Shown here one piece after another: positions 46,237 through 54,860 of a stretch of 64,000 nt of DNA (position 1 is its first letter; each line of letters starts with the position of its first letter). The position numbers were made by a program, and so were the translations under genes. The DNA lies in NCBI RefSeq assembly GCF_008085905.1, contig NZ_VSFF01000014.1, positions 310,001-374,000 on the forward strand. The letters run 5' to 3'. The notes under the pieces are model-generated. The model had not been told where the DNA came from, did not search any database, and saw only the letters and a program-made list of their open reading frames with translations. The stretch comes from Actinomadura syzygii (lineage in GTDB: Bacteria > Actinomycetota > Actinomycetes > Streptosporangiales > Streptosporangiaceae).

Positions 46237-46737
46237 TCACAGCGCCTCCTTGTTGAAGCCCATCGGCGGACGCTCGCGGAGCTGGCGGCACATGACGACC
46301 GCGTCCACGTTCGCGGGCTGGTAGTAGCGTCTGCGGACCCCGACCTCGTCGAACCCGAACCGGTGGTAGAGCCGCCGGGCCGCGTCGTTGTCGGCGCGGA
46401 CCTCCAGGAACACGGCCTCGCTGCCGCGCCGGGCCGCCTCGTCCAGCAGCTCGGTGAGCAGCAGCGCGCCGACGCCGGACCGGCGCCGGTCCGCGCGGAC
46501 GCCGATCGTCTGGACGTCGGCCTGCCCGCCCGCCGCGGCGAGTCCCGCGTAGCCGACGATCTCGCCGTCGGACTCCACCGCGACCACGTAGTGCCGGGTC
46601 CGGGGCTGCTCGTCGAGCTCCCCGTTGAGCAGCTCCGTGCTCCAGGCGTCCTCGGGGAAGAGCGCCTTCTCCAGCTCGTGGACGACGGGCAGGTCAGCGC
46701 GGCCCATCGCACGCAGGACAATGCTCCGCGGACTCAA
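46237..46737 (-). CDS. rimI: RimI-like N-acetyltransferase
   Basis: A 166-residue GNAT acetyltransferase. The acetyl-CoA motif is IGVRADRRRSGVGALLLTELL, followed by LEVRADNDAARRLYHRFGFDEVGVRRRYY. RimI acetylates the N-terminus of ribosomal protein S18 and, in actinobacteria, other proteins. I choose a TTG at 46737 because GAGGTG lies five bases upstream and the peptide IVLRAMGRADL aligns with family starts. A frame to 46812 would translate an intergenic repeat. It is between tsaB and tsaD, as in M. tuberculosis. Confidence 0.9.
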   Translation of the reverse strand: MSPRSIVLRAMGRADLPVVHELEKALFPEDAWSTELLNGELDEQPRTRHYVVAVESDGEIVGYAGLAAAGGQADVQTIGVRADRRRSGVGALLLTELLDEAARRGSEAVFLEVRADNDAARRLYHRFGFDEVGVRRRYYQPANVDAVVMCRQLRERPPMGFNKEAL

Positions 46738-46740
46738 ACC

Positions 46741-46840
46741 GGCACCTCGTGGGAGCAGCCCCCCCGGTTCGCTTCGCTCATACCGGCGCCTCGTGGGGGG
46801 ACGACCCCCCACACCCCCCGGTTCGCTTCGCTCATACCGG
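46741..46840. repeat. Partial tandem repeats between tsaB and rimI
   Basis: A 23-base sequence beginning CCGGTTCGCTTCGCTCATA occurs at 46764-46786 and again at 46818-46840. A 13-base string GGC(A/G)CCTCGTGGG occurs at 46741 and 46785. The second copy of the long repeat covers the last codons of tsaB. G- and C-runs between copies can pair. Such elements are common between actinomycete genes; no function is evident. Confidence 0.75.
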
Positions 46841-47512
46841 AGTCACCCTCTTACGCGGGCCCGGCTCCTTCGCGTCCGGTCTGCGGAGGTACAGCGGTTC
46901 GGGCGGCAGGAGGGCGGGGCCCTTCTGCCCGGAGAGGCGGGCGACCGTCAGCTCCGCGAGCGCGCCCGCGGAGGGCAGCAGCGGCTCGTGCCCGGAACCG
47001 CCGAGGACGTCCGGATACAGCTCGGCGCCCTCGCCGATGACCGGCAGCCCCGCCGGGACCCCGTCCAGGACGGCGGACGCCGGGCCCACCGCCGGACCGG
47101 TCGCGCGCACGCGGCACGAGTCGTACCGCGCCCAGTAGACCTCCTTGCGGCGGGCGTCCGTCGCGACGGCGAACGGCTCCTCCCGTCCGCTCGCCCAGGC
47201 GATCACGTCCAGCGTGCAGACGCCGTGGACGGGGACGGCGAGCGCCTCCCCCATCGACCGCGCGGTGACCAGCCCGACGCGCAGCCCGGTGTAGGGGCCG
47301 GGGCCGACCCCGACGGCGATGGCGCTGAGGTCGTCCGGCGCGGCGCCCGCCACCGCCATCACCTTCGCGATGGACGGCGTGAGCAGCTCCGTGTGCCTTC
47401 GGCGGTCGACGGTCTCGGCCACGGCTCTGGGGACCGCCCCTTCGCCGGGCGTCCATTCGTACAGCGCCGCGGTGATCGCGGCGGTAGCGGTGTCGAAAGC
47501 CAGGACCAGCAC
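46832..47512 (-). CDS. tsaB: TsaB, t6A biosynthesis accessory protein
   Basis: A 226-residue paralogue of TsaD. It begins VLVLAFDTATAAITAALYE and has GVGPGPYTGLRVGLVTARSMGEALAVPVHG (in parts), the TsaB core. It forms the scaffold of the TsaB-TsaD-TsaE complex. The GTG at 47512 is taken as start; a frame to 47551 would overlap the gene upstream. Its C-terminal codons fall in an intergenic repeat, so the final residues may be recent. Confidence 0.93.
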   Translation of the reverse strand: MLVLAFDTATAAITAALYEWTPGEGAVPRAVAETVDRRRHTELLTPSIAKVMAVAGAAPDDLSAIAVGVGPGPYTGLRVGLVTARSMGEALAVPVHGVCTLDVIAWASGREEPFAVATDARRKEVYWARYDSCRVRATGPAVGPASAVLDGVPAGLPVIGEGAELYPDVLGGSGHEPLLPSAGALAELTVARLSGQKGPALLPPEPLYLRRPDAKEPGPRKRVTPV

Positions 47513-47547
47513 GGGTTGAAAGCCTACCGGCCGCGCGACCGGTCGCG

Positions 47548-48300
47548 TCACGACTGGTCGAGCCCCCGCAGGGCGGCCTTCGCCACCTCGACGGCCCCGT
47601 CGGTCGCCGCCCGCGACGACAGCGGGTCGCCGCGGTCGGAACCGGAGTAGTGGATCGTGATCAGGACGTTCCCGGCCCGGACGTTCCCGATCGCCTCGCC
47701 GGACCCCTGCTTGTCGTCCACGCTGTAGACGACGTAGCCCTCGTCACCGACGCCGCTCAGCCGGGTCTTGTCGGCCAGCTCCTGGCCCGCGAGCAGGCCC
47801 TTGCCGGACTCGTCGGCCGTCCGCTCTGACGCGAACGTCGCCCGCGCCGCGTCCGTGGGCGTCCGCGCCCCGCCGCCGGTGTCGGTGATCGCGCGCAGCT
47901 CGACGGTGAGCTGCCGCTTCCCGGCGCCCGCGTACGCGCCCCACACGCACTGGTTCTGGTGGTCGTCGCCCTGGTAGTTGTCGGCCTCGGTGCGCTCGGC
48001 CTTCGGCGCGAGCCGGTCGACGAGGCCCTGCCCGACGATCGCGCAGGAGTCGGGGACGGCGGTCCGCTCCCCCTTGGCCGTGGGCGTGTGCTCGGTCGCG
48101 CCGCTGCCGACGACCCGTCCGGCGTCGTCGCCGCCGCTCGCGCCCACGCCGCTCAGGACGGCGTACACCGCGAGCACGCAGATCCCGACGCCCACCCCGA
48201 CGACGCCCAGGATGGCCGCGAGCCGCCGCCCGCCCCGCCGCTCCCGGACGACCCGGTGGCTCCCCGTACGGTACTCGCCGCTGCGATGGCTACCACTCAC
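47548..48300 (-). CDS. Membrane-anchored DUF3558-like protein
   Basis: A 250-residue protein. A basic N-terminus (VVRERRGGRRL) and one transmembrane helix (LAAILGVVGVGVGICVLAVYAVL) are followed by an outer domain with paired cysteines (PDSCAIVG; NQCVWGAY) and a pattern like DUF3558. It may be anchored on the outer face. The GTG at 48300 has GGAG nearby. It sits between tsaE and tsaB, genes unrelated in function, so it is an insertion into the t6A cluster. Function unknown. Confidence 0.75.
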   Translation of the reverse strand: MSGSHRSGEYRTGSHRVVRERRGGRRLAAILGVVGVGVGICVLAVYAVLSGVGASGGDDAGRVVGSGATEHTPTAKGERTAVPDSCAIVGQGLVDRLAPKAERTEADNYQGDDHQNQCVWGAYAGAGKRQLTVELRAITDTGGGARTPTDAARATFASERTADESGKGLLAGQELADKTRLSGVGDEGYVVYSVDDKQGSGEAIGNVRAGNVLITIHYSGSDRGDPLSSRAATDGAVEVAKAALRGLDQS

Positions 48301-48403
48301 CGGATCCCACTCCTGCTTAGCGGAAATCGATATGTCGCGAAAGTGAGGTTCGTTCCGCCAAAGAGTACGACATGTCACCGTAAAGTGGTTTAGCCAGAAG
48401 GGG

Positions 48404-48874
48404 TCAATCCGCGTGAAGATCCAGGTCCGACCAGCGACGACCCACCCCGACGATCTTTACTTCGCGCTCTTCACCGGGCCCGTCCCCGCGCGAAATGATC
48501 ATTTCCAACCGGTCGTCGGCGAGGCCCTCGGCGAGCCCTTCTCCCCATTCCACGATCGTCACGGATTCGTCGAGAGAGGCGTCGAGATCGAGATCGTCCA
48601 ACTCCGCGAAACCGCCCAGCCGGTAGGCGTCCACGTGCACCAGCGGCGGACCGGCCGCGAGCGACGGATGCACCCGCGCGATCACGAACGTGGGCGAGGT
48701 GACGGGGCCGCGCACCTTCAGGCCCTCGCCGATGCCCTGGGTCAGGGTCGTCTTGCCCGCGCCGAGATGTCCCGTCATCACCACCAGGTCGCCGGGACGC
48801 AGCAGCCCGGCGAGCCGGACGCCGAACTCCCGCATCGCCTCCGCCGTGGGCACGGTGACCGTCGTCGCCTTCAC
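48404..48874 (-). CDS. tsaE: TsaE, t6A biosynthesis ATPase
   Basis: A 156-residue P-loop ATPase. Walker A is GHLGAGKTTLTQGIGEGL, followed by TSPTFVIARVHP, HVDAYRL and IVEWGEGL, as in all TsaE. It energises the TsaB-TsaD complex. The GTG at 48874 overlaps the stop of the upstream hydrolase gene by four bases (GTGA), so they are coupled. Confidence 0.96.
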   Translation of the reverse strand: MKATTVTVPTAEAMREFGVRLAGLLRPGDLVVMTGHLGAGKTTLTQGIGEGLKVRGPVTSPTFVIARVHPSLAAGPPLVHVDAYRLGGFAELDDLDLDASLDESVTIVEWGEGLAEGLADDRLEMIISRGDGPGEEREVKIVGVGRRWSDLDLHAD

Positions 48875-50049
48875 GCGGTGCGCTCCTCCTCGTCGTAGCG
48901 GGGCCGTTTCCGCGGGGAGCGGCGGCCCTTCACACCCTTCACGTTCTTCGCGCCCTTCACGTTCTTCGCGGGCTTCGGGGGCTTCGCGGCCCCGGCGCCG
49001 GGGGCGACGGCCTCGATCAGCCGCCGCAGCCCGCCGGTGACCACGCCCGGGTACTCCAGCGGCAGCACGTGCCCGGCCTCCTCGACCTCCACCAGCTCCG
49101 CGTCCGGGAGCGCCTCGGCCATCCGGCGCGAGTGGACGGCCGGGGTGAGCCGGTCCTGCCCGCCCGCGAGGATCAGCGTCGGCACCGACCCGAGGACGCC
49201 GAGGCACGCCTCCTTGTCGTGCGCGATCAGCGCCGGGTAGAACTCCGCGATCACGTCGATCGGCGTCCCCCTGATCATCTCCTCCAGGAAGCCGACGACG
49301 GTGGGGCTCACGTGCGGGTCGGCGAACGCCATCTTCCGCGTCACGACGAACGCGAGGTCGGCGCCGAGCCCGCGGGCCCGCTCCACCAGCTCGGCGCGGC
49401 GGCCGAGGCCGCGCAGCGTCCGCGGGGCCAGCGGCCGGACGAGCTTCGCCAGCGCCAGCGGCAGCCCGAGCGTCATCTCCGCCATGTCCCCGCAGGAGGT
49501 GTTGACCAGCACGACCCCCTTCACCTGCCGCTCGAACAGCTCGGGGTTGCGGTCCGCCAGCGCCATGATCGACATGCCGCCCATGGAGTGCCCGACGAGG
49601 ACCACCGGGCGGTCCGGCCGGACGGTCGCCGCCAGCACGGCCCGCAGGTCCTCGCCGGTCTGCTCGATCGTCGCCCGCTCGGGGTCGCTGCGCCCGGAGC
49701 GGCCGTGGCTGCGCTGGTCCCAGAAGACCATCCGCAGCGAGCCCCGCAGGTCGCGGCGCTGGTAGTGCCAGGAGTCCTGGTTGAGGGTGTAGCCGTGGCC
49801 GAACACGACGGTGAGGGGAGCGTCCGCGGGGCCGTCCACCTCGACGTGCAGCGGGACGCCGTCGCCGGTCTCGACCGGGACGACCTCGCCGCGCAGCTCG
49901 CCGAACGGCTCGCCCGCGTCCGGGTCGGGACGCAGCCGCACCCGGCCGACCGCGATGTGCCGCAGCCCGACGGCCGCGCCCACGCCGGCCGCGCCGGCGC
50001 CCGCCACCGCGCCCGCGAGGCCGAGCCCGCGCCTGCTGATCGTGCCCAT
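48871..50049 (-). CDS. Alpha/beta hydrolase
   Basis: A 392-residue protein. The N-terminus has a hydrophobic segment (LGLAGAVAGAGAAGVGAAVGL) that may anchor or export it. The oxyanion strand is FGHGYTLN, the nucleophile motif GHSMGG, and an acid/His pair lies in GGQDRLTP and EEAGHVLPLE. The C-terminal 40 residues are basic with NVKGAKNVKGVKG repeats. Substrate unknown. The position between alr and tsaE matches the same hydrolase in Streptomyces and Mycobacterium loci. Confidence 0.9.
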   Translation of the reverse strand: MGTISRRGLGLAGAVAGAGAAGVGAAVGLRHIAVGRVRLRPDPDAGEPFGELRGEVVPVETGDGVPLHVEVDGPADAPLTVVFGHGYTLNQDSWHYQRRDLRGSLRMVFWDQRSHGRSGRSDPERATIEQTGEDLRAVLAATVRPDRPVVLVGHSMGGMSIMALADRNPELFERQVKGVVLVNTSCGDMAEMTLGLPLALAKLVRPLAPRTLRGLGRRAELVERARGLGADLAFVVTRKMAFADPHVSPTVVGFLEEMIRGTPIDVIAEFYPALIAHDKEACLGVLGSVPTLILAGGQDRLTPAVHSRRMAEALPDAELVEVEEAGHVLPLEYPGVVTGGLRRLIEAVAPGAGAAKPPKPAKNVKGAKNVKGVKGRRSPRKRPRYDEEERTA

Positions 50050-50060
50050 CCACGCGCCCC

Positions 50061-51188
50061 CTACAGCGCCCCTCCCGGGTACGCCCTCGGTACCCGGGAC
50101 CCGATGCGGGTGACGATCTCATACGAGATCGTTCCCAGCGCGTCCGCCCACTCCTGCGCCGTCGGCTCGCCCCGGTCGCCCGGGCCGAACAGGACGATCT
50201 CGTCCCCCGCCGACAGCGGGTCGTCGCCGAGGTCGATGACGAACTGGTCCATGCAGACGCGGCCGGCGATCGTCCGCCGGCGGCCGCCCGCCAGGACCTC
50301 CAACAGGTTCGACCCGTGCCGGGGTATCCCGTCTCCATACCCCACGGGCACCACGGCAAGAGTCGTGTCGCGCTCGGTCGTGTAGGTGTGGCCGTACGAC
50401 ACACCGCTGCCCGCCGGGACGCGCTTCACCAGGGCCGCGTCCGCGACCAGCGTCATCGCGGGACGCAGCCCGAACGTCCCGAGCCCCGGGATCGGCGTCA
50501 GCCCATAGATCGCGATCCCCGGCCTGACCAGGTCGAACCGGGCTTCCGGCACCGTCAGCGCGGCCGCCGAGTTCGCCAGGTGCCGGACCTCGAACCGCGC
50601 GCCCGCCTTCTCCGCGTACTCGGTCATGTCGGCGAAAACGCCGATCTGCGCCGCGATGGACGGGTGGCCGGGCTCGTCCGCGCAGGCGAAGTGCGACATG
50701 ACGCCCACCACGCGCACGTGGCCGAGCGCCTCCGCCGTCAGGGCGGCGTCGACGAGCTCCTCCCAGTCGTCGCCGCCGCGCGCCCCGCCCCGGGACATGC
50801 CGGTGTCGGCCTTCAGATGGATCCGCGCGGGGCGTCCCGCCCGCTCGGCGGCCTGGGCGACCTCGCGGAGCGTCCACATCGCGCCGACCATCAGGTCGAC
50901 GTCGCGGGCCACGGCCTCCTCGTAGGGCTCGCCGGGCACGCCGACGCAGGCCAGCGTCCGGACGGTGATCCCCGCGTCACGCAGCCGCAGGGCCTCGCCC
51001 AGCTTCGCGACGCCGAGCCAGGTCGCGCCGCCCGCGAGCGCCGCCCGCGCGGCCTCGGCCAGCCCGTGCCCGTACGCCTCGGCCTTGACCATGGCCATGA
51101 CCTCGGCGCCCGCCGCGCGCTCGCGCAGCAGCCGGATGTTGTCGGCGATGGCGCCGAGATCGACGCGCGCCTCCGCTGGAACCTTCAT
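50061..51188 (-). CDS. alr: Alanine racemase
   Basis: A 375-residue PLP enzyme. The cofactor lysine is Lys35 in MVKAEAYGHG (VKADAYGHG is more usual). The second catalytic base, tyrosine, is in GVSYGHTYTTERD. PLP-site residues follow in RVCMDQFVIDLG. It interconverts L- and D-alanine for peptidoglycan. I start at the ATG at 51188 (MKVPAEARVDLGAI). It ends 12 bp before the hydrolase gene, so the alr-hydrolase-tsaE genes form a compact operon. Confidence 0.97.
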   Translation of the reverse strand: MKVPAEARVDLGAIADNIRLLRERAAGAEVMAMVKAEAYGHGLAEAARAALAGGATWLGVAKLGEALRLRDAGITVRTLACVGVPGEPYEEAVARDVDLMVGAMWTLREVAQAAERAGRPARIHLKADTGMSRGGARGGDDWEELVDAALTAEALGHVRVVGVMSHFACADEPGHPSIAAQIGVFADMTEYAEKAGARFEVRHLANSAAALTVPEARFDLVRPGIAIYGLTPIPGLGTFGLRPAMTLVADAALVKRVPAGSGVSYGHTYTTERDTTLAVVPVGYGDGIPRHGSNLLEVLAGGRRRTIAGRVCMDQFVIDLGDDPLSAGDEIVLFGPGDRGEPTAQEWADALGTISYEIVTRIGSRVPRAYPGGAL

Positions 51189-51328
51189 GAACACCAAGTG
51201 TGCCGTCCTAGCGGCCATGCCCGGAGCACCATCGCCCAGCTCATGGCCGGTTCGTCCGTTCCAAGAGCGCCAAAGTTGACCCTCTCGTCCAATAAGACAC
51301 GAATACCCGACCCGAGGTTCAAGCCTTC

Positions 51329-52948
51329 TCACCCAGGGGGGCGACCCCCTGGAACCCCCGTCACGCGCGGGGGGCCGTTTCCCGAGGCCGCGTTCGCGGC
51401 TCGTGAAACGGTCCCCCGCGCGGCGGGTCGCGCGGCCTCCGGCGCTGGGCGCCTCCGGCCGCGCGACCCGTGGTTCTGGGAGACACGGAAGGCGTCTGGG
51501 AGGGCGGTGATCACGTCGTAGGCGCTGATCGGGCTCTCCGGGCCTGGGGCGGGGGCCGAGGCTAGGCGGGCTGCCAGGCCGTGCAGGTAGGCGCCTGCGG
51601 CGGCCGCGTCGAGGGCGGGCATGCCGCCCGCTAGCAGCGCCCCGATCAGCCCGGACAGGACGTCGCCCGTGCCCGCCGTGGCGAGCCGCGGGGTGCCGGT
51701 CGGGTTGGCGCGGACGGGCCGGTCCGCCTCCGCGACGAGCGTGGTGGACCCCTTCAGCAGGACGGTCGCGGACAGCTCGGCCGCGGCCCGCCGGACGTGG
51801 TCGAGCCGCGCGGCCTCGATGTCGTCGCGTCCGGCGTCGACGAGCCGGGACAGCTCGCCCGCGTGCGGGGTGAGGACGGTCGGCGCGGCCCGGCGCAGCA
51901 GGTCGCGGCGGCGGGCGAGGACGGTGAGCCCGTCGGCGTCCACGAGGACGGGCAGGTCGGTGGTGAGCGCGGCCTCCACCAGCGACTCGGCGGCGTCCCC
52001 GGTGCCGAGTCCGGGCCCGACCACCCAAGCCTGCACACGCCCGACGCGCTCAAGGATCTTCGGATCGTGCGGGCCGGGCGGCAGGACCGTGGTGACGGCC
52101 TCCGGCCAGCGCTGCCTGACCAGCTCGACCGGATGCTCGACCGACGCGAACCGCACCATGCCCGCGCCGCCGTGCACGGCGCCTCCGGTGCTCAGCACGG
52201 CCGCGCCGGTGAACGCGTCGCCGCCCGCGATGATCCCGACGACGCCGCGCCGGTACTTGTCGGACTCGGGGCCGGGCTCGGGCGGCTGGACGTCCGCCGG
52301 ACGGGCGACGACGACGTCCGGGGCGGGCAGGTCGGGGCCGAGCCCGATGTCGACCAACTCGACCACGCCGCAGTACGACGCGCCCGGGTCGATCAGGAGG
52401 CCCGGCTTGTAGGTGCCGAAGGTGACCGTGACGTCGGCCTGGACGGCGGCTCCGTCGACGCGGCCCGTGCTAGCGTCCACGCCGCTCGGCACGTCGCACG
52501 CGACGACGAGGCCCGGCGATTCGGATGCGAGCGCTGCGTAGCGGGCGTGCGGGTCGCGGAGGCCGCCCGTCCCGCCGATGCCGGTGAGGCCGTCGACGAT
52601 CAGGTCGGCGGCGGTGACGGCGGCCTCGGCGTCCGGCGCTTCCATCAGGCGTCCGCCCGCCGCGCGCAGCGCCGCCAGCCCGCCCTCGTGGATCTTGGAG
52701 CCCGCCTGGACGGCCCGCACCCGGGCGCCGCGCCGGGCGAGCCGTGCTCCCGCGTAGAGGGCGTCGCCGCCGTTGTCGCCGCCGCCGACCAGCAGGACCA
52801 CTCGCGCCCCGTACACGGCGGGCAGCAGCCGGGCGCACACCGCGGCGAGCCCGGCGGCGGCGCGCTGCATGAGGGCGCCGTCCGGGAGCCGGGCCATCAG
52901 CGCCCCCTCCGCGGCCCGCACCTTCCCGACCTCGTGCGCGTACCTCAT
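51329..52948 (-). CDS. nnr: Bifunctional NAD(P)HX epimerase/dehydratase (NnrE-NnrD)
   Basis: A 539-residue fusion. The N-terminal YjeF epimerase domain (about 1-205) has LLVGGGDNGGDALYAGARL and CDVPSGVDASTG. The C-terminal dehydratase domain (about 225-490) has a ribokinase-like fold with GPGLGTGDAAES, LTPHAGELSRL and ATAGTGDVLSGLIGALLA. It repairs hydrated NADH and NADPH. The conserved fold ends near ITALPDAF; the last 45-50 residues are arginine/proline-rich and are encoded by two large hairpins, which looks like run-on translation. It lies 140 bp upstream of alr. Confidence 0.95.
   Translation of the reverse strand: MRYAHEVGKVRAAEGALMARLPDGALMQRAAAGLAAVCARLLPAVYGARVVLLVGGGDNGGDALYAGARLARRGARVRAVQAGSKIHEGGLAALRAAGGRLMEAPDAEAAVTAADLIVDGLTGIGGTGGLRDPHARYAALASESPGLVVACDVPSGVDASTGRVDGAAVQADVTVTFGTYKPGLLIDPGASYCGVVELVDIGLGPDLPAPDVVVARPADVQPPEPGPESDKYRRGVVGIIAGGDAFTGAAVLSTGGAVHGGAGMVRFASVEHPVELVRQRWPEAVTTVLPPGPHDPKILERVGRVQAWVVGPGLGTGDAAESLVEAALTTDLPVLVDADGLTVLARRRDLLRRAAPTVLTPHAGELSRLVDAGRDDIEAARLDHVRRAAAELSATVLLKGSTTLVAEADRPVRANPTGTPRLATAGTGDVLSGLIGALLAGGMPALDAAAAGAYLHGLAARLASAPAPGPESPISAYDVITALPDAFRVSQNHGSRGRRRPAPEAARPAARGTVSRAANAASGNGPPRVTGVPGGRPPG
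51364..51422. repeat. Hairpin 1 inside the 3' end of nnr
   Basis: Eighteen-base arms (CGCGCGGGGGGCCGTTTC and its complement, one mismatch) around a 23-base loop that itself holds GCCGCG-TT-CGCGGC. It would look like a terminator, yet lies within the nnr reading frame. Confidence 0.8.
51424..51470. repeat. Hairpin 2 inside the 3' end of nnr
   Basis: Fourteen-base perfect arms CGGGTCGCGCGGCC and GGCCGCGCGACCCG with further pairing in the loop. It is adjacent to hairpin 1 and also in frame within nnr. Confidence 0.8.
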
Positions 52949-53047
52949 CGGCGGCTCCCCACGTAGATCACACTCTCAGCGTCCCACGCACACGTCCCGT
53001 CCAACCCGCCTCTCCCGGTGCCCGCTGCCACAATTCGCACGTTGCGC

Positions 53048-53058
53048 TGCAACTTTCG
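53048..53058 (+). promoter_or_regulatory. Shared 11-base motif, copy 1 (possible XRE operator)
   Basis: TGCAACTTTCG lies 131 bases before the XRE gene start and recurs before the second DUF397 gene at 54531. It overlaps a GTTGC-GCT-GCAAC palindrome (53041-53053). Binding by the XRE protein is inference. Confidence 0.4.
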
Positions 53059-53188
53059 GTGTCATGTGCGCGAAAGAATCATCGGTCGTAGAATCTTCCA
53101 CAGTCGGTCCGATGTATTCGCACTGCGGCACTCAGGTGCGGCAGAATGCGCCCAGATCAGTCCGTCGGGACTGGAGAGGCCCCAGCCA

Positions 53189-54049
53189 ATGAGCACTTCC
53201 CGAGGTCCCTCCGTCCGGCAGCGGCGGCTGGCCGCCGAGCTGCGCAGGATGCGCGAGCGCCGGGGGCTCACCGGGGACGAGGTCGCCGACCGGCTGGCCT
53301 GGTCCACCGCGAAGGTGTCGCGCATCGAGAACGCGCGCACCGGCGCGAAGATCGGCGATGTGCTGCGCCTTCTCGACCTTTACCAGATCGACGGCGGCCG
53401 CCGCGAAGATCTGATATCGCTGGCGCACGACGCGGCGCAGCGCGGCTGGTGGGAGGAATACCGCGATCTGCCGAGTGAGCTCGCCGACTTCATCGCGCTG
53501 GAGGCCGAGGCCACGGCCGTGCGGGAATGGGACAGCACGGTGTTCCCCGGTCTGCTCCAGACCGAGGCGTACGCGCGGAATGTGATCGGCGGCTGGAGCG
53601 ACCTCGCGACACTGCCGCCGCAGGAACTCGAACGCAGGCTGGACGTCCGAATGCGCCGTCGCGACCTGCTCGGCCAGGCACGTCCGCTGGAACTGTCCGT
53701 CGTTCTCGACGAGGCCGTTCTGCAGCGCCGGATCGGCGATCAGAAGGTCATGCGGGAGCAGCTCGACTATCTCTGCCGGATGACCGACCTTCCGAACGTC
53801 ACGGTACAGATCCTGCCCTTGGACGTCGCCCACTCGGTGCTGGCCGAATCGTTTATCCTGCTGGAATTCTCACCGGTGCACGAGGTCGTTTTCCCTGATA
53901 TCGTGCACACCGAATCACTGACGATCAGCCACTTTGCGGAGGAGGCTGTTACGTATATGTACAGGCTCGCCTATACAAGCCTGGCGGACCAGGCCTTGGA
54001 CACCACCGAATCCCGGCGGCGCATAGTCGAGGCCAGAGACGCCTGGTGA
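53189..54049 (+). CDS. XRE-family regulator with DUF5753 domain
   Basis: A 286-residue regulator. The N-terminal helix-turn-helix (about 8-60) has LRRMRERRGLTGDEVADRLAWSTAKVSRIENAR in parts. The rest is DUF5753 (FPGLLQTEAYARNVI, RMRRRDLL, LDEAVLQRRIG). GGAGAGG precedes the ATG by about ten bases. It is followed by two DUF397 genes and resembles WhiJ-type regulators of development. It is a distant paralogue of the XRE gene ending at 10305. Confidence 0.92.
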   Translation: MSTSRGPSVRQRRLAAELRRMRERRGLTGDEVADRLAWSTAKVSRIENARTGAKIGDVLRLLDLYQIDGGRREDLISLAHDAAQRGWWEEYRDLPSELADFIALEAEATAVREWDSTVFPGLLQTEAYARNVIGGWSDLATLPPQELERRLDVRMRRRDLLGQARPLELSVVLDEAVLQRRIGDQKVMREQLDYLCRMTDLPNVTVQILPLDVAHSVLAESFILLEFSPVHEVVFPDIVHTESLTISHFAEEAVTYMYRLAYTSLADQALDTTESRRRIVEARDAW

Positions 54050-54089
54050 GGCGTCCGCAAAGGGGCTCAATCCTTGTGAAAGGCACCTG

Positions 54090-54308
54090 GTGTCCCCTTT
54101 CGCCACTCCTGCTCCGCGTTGGCGGAGAAGCGCCCACTGCGGGGCGAGCAACACCTGCGTAGAAGTCGCAACATTGGCGGGTTCGTCCCATTCGATTGGG
54201 GCGCGCGACGCCAAGCACGGAGCGCAGAGCCCGGTCCTGTCGTTCTCCCAGGGAGAGTGGCAGGCGTTCGTCGAGCGAGCCAAGAAAGGCGAATTCGATT
54301 TGGGCTGA
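54090..54308 (+). CDS. DUF397 protein, first copy
   Basis: A 72-residue DUF397 protein starting with a GTG at 54090. It reads WRRSAHCGASNTCVEVA and VLSFSQGEWQAFVERAKKGEFDLG, the usual two halves of the domain. It starts 40 bp after the XRE stop and is probably co-transcribed. The start has AAAGG upstream. Confidence 0.88.
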   Translation: MSPFATPAPRWRRSAHCGASNTCVEVATLAGSSHSIGARDAKHGAQSPVLSFSQGEWQAFVERAKKGEFDLG

Positions 54309-54530
54309 TGAGAGCCTGATTCGTCCCGTCTGACGCCTCACGAGGGCGCCCGGGACGCCGCAGCGAACGAGCCGGGTCCGCATCGGACTCGGCTCGTGGT
54401 CTGCACACCGGAAACTCTGCTCTTTCTTCGTCACTTCCGCCACAGGTGCACCGTGCAGACCGCGTGTGATCAGAAGTTTTTTGCGATCTTGTTACCGTGT
54501 GCTTGGCACCGGCAGCGCGGCCGCGGGCAA

Positions 54531-54541
54531 TGCAACTTTCG
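54531..54541 (+). promoter_or_regulatory. Shared 11-base motif, copy 2
   Basis: TGCAACTTTCG, identical to 53048-53058, ends 14 bases before the second DUF397 start. This gene may therefore have its own promoter under the same regulator. Confidence 0.35.
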
Positions 54542-54555
54542 AGGCAGGAGCCGCC

Positions 54556-54762
54556 ATGAGTTTCCAGGGAAGACCGCCCGCCCGATGGCGAAGGAGCGCC
54601 CGATGCGGCGCGACGAATGGGTGCGTCGAGGTCGCGAGACTCGACGTCAGCGCGATATCCGTCCGGGACACCGAGGACATCACCGACCATCTCTCGTTCG
54701 GTCTGGGCGAATGGCGCAAGTTCATCGAGGACGCCAAGGACGGACGTTTCGACCAGTCCTGA
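54556..54762 (+). CDS. DUF397 protein, second copy
   Basis: A 68-residue DUF397 protein (WRRSARCGATNGCVEVARL, then LSFGLGEWRKFIEDAKDGRFDQS). About half of its residues match the first copy, so this is a duplication. CAGGAG lies six bases before the ATG. A 247-bp gap separates the two copies, and the second carries its own copy of the motif TGCAACTTTCG. Confidence 0.88.
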   Translation: MSFQGRPPARWRRSARCGATNGCVEVARLDVSAISVRDTEDITDHLSFGLGEWRKFIEDAKDGRFDQS

Positions 54763-54860
54763 CCCCGCCACCGGGACGTCCCCGAAACAATCTCTGCAAA
54801 TTGCATCTCGACTGAGATTCTCAAGATGGTCGGAGAATTGCGCACAATGGCGTGCGCATT

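Noticed and set aside
46737..46812. Longer rimI from the ATG at 46812
   Set aside because: The added residues come from an intergenic repeat, and the TTG at 46737 has a good ribosome site.
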